Assembly: GCA_946481225.1 (NCBI GenBank)
Contig: CAMLNJ010000213.1
Span: 1 to 5,942 of the forward strand
DNA length: 5,942 bases
Source of the DNA: an uncultured Verrucomicrobiota bacterium
GTDB lineage: Bacteria > Verrucomicrobiota > Verrucomicrobiae > Opitutales > Opitutaceae
Direction of reading: 5' to 3'
The notes beneath the pieces are model-generated. The model made no database searches. It saw only the letters and a list, made by a program, of their open reading frames with translations, and was not told the DNA's origin. Numbering within the stretch: position 1 is the stretch's first letter; each line of letters starts with the position of its first letter. Both the position numbers and the translations under genes were made by a program. Shown here in pieces: positions 1 through 5,092 of this stretch.

Positions 1-1684
1 ATCTCGTCGCGATGGCGCCGTTCGTGTAGGCCGCCGGAGTCAGCGTAAGAACGATGTGGTATTGGGTGCCGAGGGTGTAGGACGTCGCGTTCGTGGAACC
101 TCGATTTTTTTGCTCGGCGTCCACCCATTCGACCTGGTCGTTCGCGACATCGGTGCCGCGCGTCCAAGACATAAAAAGATACTCGGCCGTGCTACTGCCG
201 AAGTCGAAAATACGGCTCCAGTTTTGCACAGTGTCGTTCTTGGCCCATAGCTCGATCGTGACAGGCGCGGTGCGGCCACCGACGAGGTTGCCGCCGAGAC
301 GGACTGCGGCGGAGGTGGTGGAGGCGCCGCCGGCGAGGGTCACGGTGGTGGCGTTCTGCGTGACGCCGCCGCCGGTCGTGGCGTTGTTATCCGGATCGAC
401 GATGGTGGCGTGCGAGGTGCCGACACTGTCATTCAGGTCGCCGTTGAAGCTCCAGCGGTGCGCGAGAGCGGATTTGGTGGGCGTCCAGTTGACGTTTTTC
501 GGATCGGAGCCGGCGCGCATCTCCGATTCGTTGGAGGCACCATCGGAATCGAAGTCGCCGCTACCGGTCTGCGCGGTCAGGTTGGTGAAGTGGAGAATTT
601 CCCAGGCGTCGTTGAGCCCGTCGTTGTCGGAATTGGGCCAAGAGCCGGCGTTGACGGGATCGGTGCCGGCGGTCTCTTCCTGCTCATTCGTGGCGAGGTC
701 GCCGTCGGCGTCGCCAGTGCCATTCTGAGCGGCCTTGTTGCCGAAATAGGTGACTTCCCATGTGTCCAGCAGGCCGTCCCCATCGGTGTCCGAGGGGGTC
801 GAGGCTCCAACGGTGGGATCGGAGCCGGCGGTCTCTTCCTGCTCATTCGTGAAACCGTCGCTGTCGGGATCGGCTGTGCCGTTGTGAACGGTGTTACTGC
901 CGAAATAGAGAACTTCCCAATTATCCGCCAAACCATCCGCGTCTACGTCGTTGTTAACGATGGTGAGCGGATTGATCAGATTCGGGGTGGTGGACGTATC
1001 AAGGTAGAGGTCGTCGAAGTAAATGCCGGTGTTGGCGTTGTTCGACAAAAAGGCGAAAGCCTGCAGGGACTTTACGGCGGCGGCGTTACGAAAATTAAAC
1101 GTGCCGTCCGAGGAAAGGATTTCGGTCTGGGTGGAATAGGTCGGATCGCCATCCCGCTGAACGTAGACCCGGTAGGTGTCCGCCGTGGTGTCCACGACCA
1201 ACCAGAGGTTATACCAGACATTGGCGGTAAGCGTGAAAAGCGGGCTGCGGTTGGTGCCGCCGTCACGCGAGCCGAAAGCGCCCGCGGAGCCGGTGACGTT
1301 GGGCTGCACCTCGAAGGTGTTGAAGTCCGTCAGCACAGGCGGATTGGCGGCGGAGAGGCCAAACGACACGTCGTTGGCAAGATCCGTGACGCGGAATCGG
1401 AAGAAGAAGGTGCCAGCCGAGGCGTCGGGAATGACCGCCGGCCACATCTTATACGCGTCGTTGATGCCGGTGTGCTGCAGCACCTTGTTGGCGGGGGCGT
1501 CGGGATCGGCGCCAACCACGGAGGTCGTGCTGCCGGAGGTGACGACCCATCCGTTCTGCCCTCCGATGGAACCGTTGGAGAGCGAATCAAAGGTCTCCAC
1601 CGCCTGATAGGCGGCTTGAGCATGGGAGAACGCGCCTAGCGCGAGCGCAGCCAAGACTGCATGGGAACGACGGGGTAGATGCAT
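1..1684 (-). CDS. Secreted LamG-like protein with calcium-type tandem repeats (3' end outside window)
   Basis: The minus-strand frame is open from the ATG at 1684 to the left edge: 561 codons with no stop, so the C-terminus is missing. An in-frame TGA at 1817-1819, with no ATG between, supports this start. Residues 1-25 form a signal peptide: basic MHLPRRSH, then a hydrophobic Ala/Leu run ending in AQA. Residues 26-232 look like a beta-sandwich domain, ending in GIYFDDLYLD. Residues 246-395 hold three Asp-rich repeats. From about 407 a LamG/jelly-roll (concanavalin A-like) domain begins, with HRWSFNGDLNDSVG and, at about 474, PVTIELWAK. Such proteins are exported, and the folds usually bind carbohydrate or mediate surface contact; enzymatic activity cannot be judged here. 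Verrucomicrobial proteins of this layout often end in a PEP-CTERM or similar sorting tail, which would lie outside the window. It is divergent from the glycosidase, so a role in the same polysaccharide use is possible but inferred. The architecture call is firm; the function is open. Confidence 0.9.
   Translation of the reverse strand, partial: MHLPRRSHAVLAALALGAFSHAQAAYQAVETFDSLSNGSIGGQNGWVVTSGSTTSVVGADPDAPANKVLQHTGINDAYKMWPAVIPDASAGTFFFRFRVTDLANDVSFGLSAANPPVLTDFNTFEVQPNVTGSAGAFGSRDGGTNRSPLFTLTANVWYNLWLVVDTTADTYRVYVQRDGDPTYSTQTEILSSDGTFNFRNAAAVKSLQAFAFLSNNANTGIYFDDLYLDTSTTPNLINPLTIVNNDVDADGLADNWEVLYFGSNTVHNGTADPDSDGFTNEQEETAGSDPTVGASTPSDTDGDGLLDTWEVTYFGNKAAQNGTGDADGDLATNEQEETAGTDPVNAGSWPNSDNDGLNDAWEILHFTNLTAQTGSGDFDSDGASNESEMRAGSDPKNVNWTPTKSALAHRWSFNGDLNDSVGTSHATIVDPDNNATTGGGVTQNATTVTLAGGASTTSAAVRLGGNLVGGRTAPVTIELWAKNDTVQNWSRIFDFGSSTAEYLFMSWTRGTDVANDQVEWVDAEQKNRGSTNATSYTLGTQYHIVLTLTPAAYTNGAIATR
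500..949 (-). repeat. Three tandem 45-residue Asp-rich (TSP3/EF-hand-like) repeats
   Basis: Within the LamG-like protein, residues 246-290 (DNA 815-949), 299-343 (656-790) and 351-395 (500-634) are three equal copies with linkers of 8 and 7 residues. Each opens with a DxDxDGLxDxWE-type loop: DVDADGLADNWE, DTDGDGLLDTWE, NSDNDGLNDAWE. Each continues through a second Asp cluster (DPDSDG, DADGD, DFDSDG), then (T/S)NE(Q/S)E, and closes in AG(S/T)DP. The spacing of acidic oxygens is that of thrombospondin type 3/dockerin-like calcium loops, so calcium-dependent rigidity between the two beta-sandwich domains is the likely role. Calcium binding is inferred from the motif only. Confidence 0.85.
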
Positions 1685-1873
1685 GGTGGGAAAATGTAGG
1701 AGGGGAACTTGGTCCGGCGCGGAATCGGACGGGGCGGAACTTGGGATACGTGGGGGGAGAATCCGGCATGGATCCGGGAGGATCGGCGAACGCGGCAACG
1801 CTGGCCCCGCGCAAGGTCATCGCAATGTGGCCCGCGGTTTAGCGTCCACCACCGGTCGTTAGGATCGACGTCG

Positions 1874-1891
1874 AAACACATCGATTCGTTT
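1874..1891. promoter_or_regulatory. Candidate LacI-type operator palindrome
   Basis: The 18-bp sequence AAACACATCGATTCGTTT is an interrupted palindrome centred on CG between 1882 and 1883. Seven of nine base pairs match (AAAC, two mismatches, ATC | GAT, two mismatches, GTTT). An even-length, CG-centred dyad with outer A/T-rich arms is the classic form of LacI/GalR-family sites such as PurR and cre. It lies between two divergent secreted-protein genes, one of which adjoins a LacI-family regulator. Against it, this is a single copy, and a 7-of-9 dyad can arise by chance. Confidence 0.35.
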
Positions 1892-1913
1892 GCTCTCCAA
1901 CACCCGGACAGAG

Positions 1914-1935
1914 GGGTCCGCGCCGGGTCCGCGTC
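1914..1935. repeat. Two-copy 11-bp tandem repeat
   Basis: GGGTCCGCGCC (1914-1924) is followed directly by GGGTCCGCGTC (1925-1935), differing at one base. The period is one helical turn, so both copies face the same side of the DNA. CGGAC at 1905-1909 is the inverse of the GTCCG in each copy and could pair with the first one as a 5-bp stem with a 6-nt loop. The repeat sits just downstream of the leftward TATAAT box, in the expected early transcribed region. It may be a protein-binding site or a chance GC-rich duplication. Confidence 0.45.
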
Positions 1936-1947
1936 GGCGCGGTGATC

Positions 1948-1953
1948 ATTATA
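1948..1953 (-). promoter_or_regulatory. Candidate -10 box for the LamG-like gene
   Basis: The minus strand reads TATAAT exactly, in a local A/T-rich patch inside GC-rich DNA. Transcription would start near 1941 and give a leader of roughly 257 nt before the ATG at 1684. No good -35 hexamer lies 16-18 bp upstream (on the plus strand around 1970-1976), and there is no TGn extension, so a helper activator or another sigma factor may be needed. The 11-bp tandem repeat and the palindrome lie just downstream, inside the predicted leader. Confidence 0.4.
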
Positions 1954-2130
1954 CGATAAAGTAACCGCCCCGGGATTTGACGCTCGCGCCGCAGGTTGCT
2001 CGAACTTCGTAAGTAGGTCGCTCCGCGGGCGCCCTCGGTCAGCCAACTCCCGCCGCCCCGCCACGCGCCGCGGCCCCTCCGCCTATCCATCCCCCCGTCG
2101 CTCCCCCGCCACCGCCCCGCCCGAAACCCC

Positions 2131-3156
2131 ATGCCCATTCTCCGTCCGCTCCTCGCAATCCTCGCGCTCGCGCTTCCGCTCTCGCTGGTCGCCGGTGAAT
2201 TCGCACCGCGCACCCACATCGTCCCGGGCGCCATCTGGCCCGATGATCGCGGCCATCACATTCAGGCCCACGGCGGCGGCATCCTGAAACTAGGCGACAC
2301 CTATTACTGGTTCGGCGAAGACCGCGGCGGCGAGGTCACGAAAAAGAAGCCGATCGAGCGCAAGGTCTCCTGCTACGCCTCCAGGGATCTCATCAATTGG
2401 GGATTTCGCAATCAAGTCATCCGCGGCGGCCCTCCCGAGCCCGAAATCGGGAGCCCCTATGTGTTGGAACGCCCGAAGGTATTTCATAACGCACGGACGG
2501 GGAAATTCGTGATGTATGTCCATCTCGACGACGCATCCTACCGCCTCGCCCGCGTCGGCGTCTACGTGAGCGACACCATCGACGGCGACTACGCCTACGT
2601 GCGGAGCTTCCGCCCCCTGGGCAAAGAGAGCCGCGACATCGGCCAGTTCGTCGACGACGACGGCTCCGCCTACCTGATTTTCGAGTCTCGCCCGAGCAAG
2701 GGTTTCTACATCGCGAAGCTCTCCGACGACTATCTGGATGTCTCCGAGGAAACATGCTTCATTAGATCGCCGCTCGAAGGCGGTGCCCTCGTCAAATACG
2801 ACGGCCTCTACTACCTTATCGGTTCCTGGATGAGCGGTTGGGCGCCTAATAACAACCAATACGCCACCGCCGCCTCGCTCGCCGGTCCTTGGTCGGAATT
2901 CAAGGACATCGCGCCCAAGGCGACGAAAACCTACGGCTCGCAATCCACGCTCATGCTCAAGGTCGTGGGCACGAGGAAGACGTCCGTCATCTTCATGGGC
3001 GACATCTGGCGCCCCGGTAACCACCAGGACGGACGCTACCTGTGGATGCCGCTGGAAATCGGCGCGGGCCGGCTCTGGCTGCCCGAACCGCGCGAGTGGA
3101 CGATCGACGTCGCGACCGGCGAGACGCGATTTCTTCCCTCGCCGCGCTCGCAGTGA
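2131..3156 (+). CDS. Secreted GH43-like glycosidase, probably exo-beta-1,3-galactanase type
   Basis: This 341-residue protein starts with a signal peptide (MPILRPLLAILALALPLSLV, cleavage likely after AG at 21-22). The rest matches the five-bladed beta-propeller of family GH43, of the galactan 1,3-beta-galactosidase kind. HIQAHGGGILKLGDTYYWFG (43-62) is the typical first blade. ERPKVF gives Glu113, LEGGALVK gives Glu216, and YGSQST gives Gln271. These three line up, from memory of the family, with the binding Glu, the acid Glu and the Gln that acts in place of a catalytic base in the fungal enzyme Pc1,3Gal43A. RYLWMPLEI (302-310) is the last-blade motif. The expected reaction is release of galactose from beta-1,3-galactan, such as arabinogalactan backbones, outside the cytoplasm. 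The length fits one catalytic domain with no added binding module. There is no Shine-Dalgarno sequence before the ATG. Fold is near certain; substrate is inferred, and arabinan- or xylan-type activity remains possible. Confidence 0.88.
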   Translation: MPILRPLLAILALALPLSLVAGEFAPRTHIVPGAIWPDDRGHHIQAHGGGILKLGDTYYWFGEDRGGEVTKKKPIERKVSCYASRDLINWGFRNQVIRGGPPEPEIGSPYVLERPKVFHNARTGKFVMYVHLDDASYRLARVGVYVSDTIDGDYAYVRSFRPLGKESRDIGQFVDDDGSAYLIFESRPSKGFYIAKLSDDYLDVSEETCFIRSPLEGGALVKYDGLYYLIGSWMSGWAPNNNQYATAASLAGPWSEFKDIAPKATKTYGSQSTLMLKVVGTRKTSVIFMGDIWRPGNHQDGRYLWMPLEIGAGRLWLPEPREWTIDVATGETRFLPSPRSQ

Positions 3157-3465
3157 CTCGACTTGGTTTCCGCTGCTTCGGTTCGCCGACCGCCCGCGTA
3201 GAGCCGGCCTTTCGAGCGCAGCACTTGCTCTTGGCTCTAGCCACGACCGAAAGCTGAAGCGCGTCGCACCTCGCCATCAAGGCGTCGCCCGTCGAGGTGA
3301 CGCTCGATTTCATCGACCATCGCCTGACTCATCCGCCCGTTCCAACTCGGCATCGGAAACGACCTCGCGCAACGCGGATGGATTCACCACAGAGAAGCAT
3401 CGTCGACGGTGCTTTCCCTTTGAACCTTCCTTCCGGTCTGACTTTGGTCTCCCCCTCGCCACACC
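3157..3465. other. Intergenic region between glycosidase and regulator
   Basis: These 309 bases separate two genes on the same strand. They contain a widely spaced inverted repeat (3199-3239) and a short dyad TCGAT-ttc-ATCGA at 3304-3316. On the minus strand, 3240-3383 is open for 48 codons; an ATG at 3332 would give a 31-residue peptide beginning MSQAMVDEIERHLDG and ending at TAG 3237-3239. I do not recognise it. The region ends in a pyrimidine-rich stretch before the GTG start. The gap suggests that the regulator has its own promoter, though no clear one is visible. Confidence 0.55.
3199..3239. repeat. Inverted repeat downstream of the glycosidase gene
   Basis: TAGAGCC (3199-3205) and GGCTCTA (3233-3239) are perfect 7-bp arms around a 27-nt interval. 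That interval contains a smaller GAGC/GCTC pair (3214-3217 with 3227-3230). It begins 43 nt after the glycosidase stop codon. It could fold into a branched mRNA 3' end, but the large loop and the lack of a T-run make it a poor intrinsic terminator. Confidence 0.35.
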
Positions 3466-4551
3466 GTGCCCCATTCAGATTCCCCCTCCCCATCCGCCCC
3501 CCGACGCGTCGGCATCCGTGAAATCGCCCGGGTGCTGGACGTGAGCCTGATGACGGTCTCGCTCGCCCTGCGCAACAGCCCCAAGGTCTCGGAAGCCACC
3601 CGCCGCAAGGTGCGGCAAACCGCCGACAAGCTGGGCTACCGCCCCGACCCCGAGCTCGCCCGGCTGATGACCCGCCTGCACGGGACCACCCAGTCCTCCG
3701 ACCGGCCCCACATGGCCATCTTGGACATCTCGACCACCCGCCTGCAGGCCGGCGTCAGCAACTACTGCGAGTCCGTCCGCCAAGGCGCCATAACGCGCAT
3801 CGAATCATTGGGCTACCTCGCCACCTGTTTCCATCTGCTCGATTACGAGGGCGACCTGCAACGCCTGCTCAAGGTGCTCCACTACCGCGGCATCCGCGGC
3901 GTCCTCCTCCTCCCTCCGCTCAACCCCGTGGAATTGCCGCTCGGCCTCGACTGGTCGCCGTTTTCCGTCATCGCCGCCACCTACGCGATCACGCCGCTCC
4001 AATTCCACCGGGTGGTGCCCCACCAGTTCATCGACATGTGCCAGCTGATCCGCACCCTTGAGCAGCGCGGCCACCAGCGGATCGGGGCTGTCTTCGGCGA
4101 AAGCTTCGAGCGTCGCATTCACTACCACTTCACCGCCGCCCTCGCGTTGCACAAACACGACTCGCGGATCTACCGCGTCCGCGACGGCCACCCCATCAAC
4201 GCGGAAGATTTCGTCGTTTGGGTGCGCAAACACCGCCCCGACGTCCTCATCACCGGCAACGCCGAAGAACTCCTCGCCTGCCTCCCCCCCGCCAAAGGCG
4301 ACTTCACCCCACCCCAAGTCGTCAGCTTTCGATCCACGACGCTTCCCGAGGTCGCCTACTGGGACGAGCGGCCCGAAGAGATCGGCGCCGTCGCCGCCGT
4401 GCTGCTCTCCGGCATGATCCAGCACAACGAAACCGACATCCCCGCCTCGCCGCGCACCACCATGATCCACGGCGCGTTCCACGAGGCGAGCGCCGCTCCC
4501 GCCAAACGGGCCGCCCCGGCTCGCGCACGCGCCAAAACCCCGGCCGCGTAA
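3466..4551 (+). CDS. LacI/GalR-family transcriptional regulator
   Basis: This is a cytoplasmic DNA-binding protein of 361 residues, within the family's usual length. Residues 15-36 are the helix-turn-helix (VGIREIARVLDVSLMTVSLAL), followed by RNSPKVSEATRRKV and the LGYRPDPELARLM linker into the hinge helix. Leu67 aligns with the base-intercalating Leu56 of LacI. Residues 82-340 form the periplasmic-binding-protein-like effector domain: MAILDIS strand, RGIRGVLLLPP (141-151), the RGHQRIG signature (201-207) and RPDVLITGN (257-265). The last 21 residues are an Ala/Pro/Arg/Lys tail, probably disordered. The start is GTG at 3466: an in-frame TGA lies at 3439-3441, and the first in-frame ATG would remove half of the DNA-binding motif. 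Its place behind a secreted glycosidase suggests that it senses a sugar and controls the neighbouring genes; the ligand cannot be read from sequence. Confidence 0.93.
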   Translation: MPHSDSPSPSAPRRVGIREIARVLDVSLMTVSLALRNSPKVSEATRRKVRQTADKLGYRPDPELARLMTRLHGTTQSSDRPHMAILDISTTRLQAGVSNYCESVRQGAITRIESLGYLATCFHLLDYEGDLQRLLKVLHYRGIRGVLLLPPLNPVELPLGLDWSPFSVIAATYAITPLQFHRVVPHQFIDMCQLIRTLEQRGHQRIGAVFGESFERRIHYHFTAALALHKHDSRIYRVRDGHPINAEDFVVWVRKHRPDVLITGNAEELLACLPPAKGDFTPPQVVSFRSTTLPEVAYWDERPEEIGAVAAVLLSGMIQHNETDIPASPRTTMIHGAFHEASAAPAKRAAPARARAKTPAA

Positions 4552-4557
4552 GCACGC

Positions 4558-4576
4558 CGCCCGACAAAATCGGGCG
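4558..4576 (+). terminator. Hairpin after the LacI-family gene, probable terminator
   Basis: CGCCCGA (4558-4564) and TCGGGCG (4570-4576) form a perfect 7-bp GC-rich stem with loop CAAAA, starting seven bases after the TAA stop. The sequence that follows (tcctcggcctccctct) is pyrimidine-rich but has no run of T, so termination may be weak, or the hairpin may act as an mRNA 3'-end stabiliser. It also separates this gene from the convergent tRNA. Confidence 0.55.
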
Positions 4577-4682
4577 TCCTCGGCCTCCCTCTCGCCGGTC
4601 CACCGACGAGCGATCATCCGCGACAAATCCGCGCATCGCGACACTCGCCGACCCATGCACTTGCACGCCGGGTTGAGTCGTA

Positions 4683-4707
4683 ACCAACTCGGACCAAATA
4701 AGTTGGT
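4683..4707 (-). other. Hairpin overlapping the 3' end of the tRNA gene
   Basis: ACCAACT and AGTTGGT (plus-strand 4683-4689 and 4701-4707) are perfect 7-bp arms around 11 nt. Read on the tRNA strand, the first arm begins with the discriminator A and the CCA end, and the second arm lies in the trailer. In the precursor, this stem would cover the CCA end. It could be a terminator or a processing element; no T-run follows. Confidence 0.4.
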
Positions 4708-4778
4708 GCTCCCGCTGGGAATCGAACCCAGATCACCGGCTTCGGAGACCGATGCACTATCCATTGTGCTACAGGAGC
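4704..4778 (-). tRNA. tRNA-Arg (anticodon CCG)
   Basis: The minus strand folds into a complete cloverleaf of 75 nt including the encoded CCA. Acceptor arms GCTCCTG and CGGGAGC pair with one T-G wobble. The D stem is GCAC/GTGC with loop AATGGATA. The anticodon stem TCGGT/GCCGG holds loop CTCCGAA, whose central bases at 4743-4745 give anticodon CCG for Arg codon CGG. The variable loop is TGAT, and the T arm is CTGGG-TTCGATT-CCCAG. The discriminator is A, then CCA. Class I, no intron. It is convergent with the regulator gene and divergent from the sigma-factor gene, so it is probably transcribed alone. Confidence 0.97.
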
Positions 4779-4782
4779 GCTG

Positions 4783-4804
4783 GTCGGACGACGCATCGTC
4801 CGAC
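4783..4804. repeat. Perfect 9-bp inverted repeat upstream of the tRNA
   Basis: GTCGGACGA (4783-4791) and TCGTCCGAC (4796-4804) are exact complements separated by CGCA. On the tRNA strand, the stem ends four bases before the mature 5' end, so it would lie in the precursor leader or overlap the promoter. No T-run follows on either strand. It may be a 5' leader structure read by RNase P, a regulator site, or a terminator for readthrough. Confidence 0.5.
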
Positions 4805-4911
4805 ACGGCGCAAGACACTGCTTGCCGACCCTCGGCTGTCCAGCGGTTTATCGTCACAGTCTCGCGATCTTGTCGGTGAGACCCGTGACTCGAAAAACCG
4901 GGACTCAGAAG

Positions 4912-4947
4912 TTCGACGCGAGCCAAGTTGGCGCAGAATCCGTCGAA
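4912..4947. repeat. Nested inverted repeats upstream of the sigma-factor gene
   Basis: TTCGACG (4912-4918) and CGTCGAA (4941-4947) are perfect 7-bp arms. Between them lies a second palindrome, GCCAA-G-TTGGC (4922-4932), with 5-bp arms around one base. The inner one cannot form a stable RNA hairpin because its loop is a single base, so it looks more like a protein site on DNA; the outer pair could fold in RNA. It lies 146 bp before the sigma-factor ATG. Function unknown. Confidence 0.35.
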
Positions 4948-5092
4948 GCGTTTGGACAAAATATCGGTGGAATCCCGATCAATTTAACCGGAACCGATTG
5001 CTCCAGCGCGTATCACATCACAGTATCGCATCCGTCAGGGTGTCCGGCACGAATCGTTCAGGCTGCCTTAAACTTTAACCCACCATCTTGCC

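Larger units (their letters stand above)
1685..2130. other. Divergent intergenic control region
   Basis: These 446 bases separate the starts of the LamG-like gene (minus) and the glycosidase gene (plus). Several reading frames cross it, but none resembles a known protein and none has a start linked to a ribosome site. It holds a TATAAT box facing left, a two-copy 11-bp tandem repeat and an 18-bp palindrome, each listed separately. The 130 bases before the glycosidase ATG are strongly C-rich on the plus strand. I found no convincing plus-strand promoter. Confidence 0.7.
4779..5092. other. Intergenic region between tRNA-Arg and the sigma-factor gene
   Basis: These 314 bases must hold the leftward promoter of the tRNA and the rightward promoter of the sigma factor. 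They are less GC-rich than the flanking genes. I see a perfect 9-bp inverted repeat next to the tRNA (4783-4804) and nested inverted repeats at 4912-4947. The last 30 bases contain the A/T-rich patch TTAAACTTTAA (5069-5079). No hexamer pair with good spacing stands out on either strand, and no protein-like frame is present. Confidence 0.6.

Noticed and set aside
410..1639. Long plus-strand open frame (409 codons, Gly/Val/Arg-rich) opposite the LamG-like gene
   Set aside because: It is the complement of a well-supported gene with a signal peptide, repeats and a LamG domain. Its composition is low-complexity and it has no recognisable motif.
1977..2005. TTGACG and TCGAAC with 17-bp spacing as a plus-strand promoter for the glycosidase
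   Set aside because: The -35 is good, but the -10 matches TATAAT at only three of six positions, so it is not strong enough to list.
2290..3024. Minus-strand open frame of 244 codons opposite the glycosidase
   Set aside because: Mirror frame of a real GC-rich gene; no start signal and no family resemblance.
3127..3155. On the minus strand, the end of the glycosidase gene reads cactgcgagcgcggcgag, like dispersed cattgcgagcg-type repeats of other bacteria
   Set aside because: Only one copy in the window and the match is loose; it also encodes the last residues of the glycosidase. Without the genome it cannot be called a repeat.
4704..4778. tRNA-Arg as an integration (att) site for a mobile element
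   Set aside because: No duplicated tRNA 3' end and no integrase or phage gene is present in the window.
4614..4879. Short frames containing VAQWIVHRSPKP (minus) and LGIEPRSPASETDALS (plus)
   Set aside because: Both are translations of the tRNA-Arg gene in its two orientations, a well-known source of false protein annotations.
3805..4959. Minus-strand open frame of 384 codons across the regulator gene and the tRNA
   Set aside because: It is antisense to the LacI-family gene and reads straight through the tRNA. High GC removes stop codons; the composition is Gly/Ala/Asp-rich without a domain.
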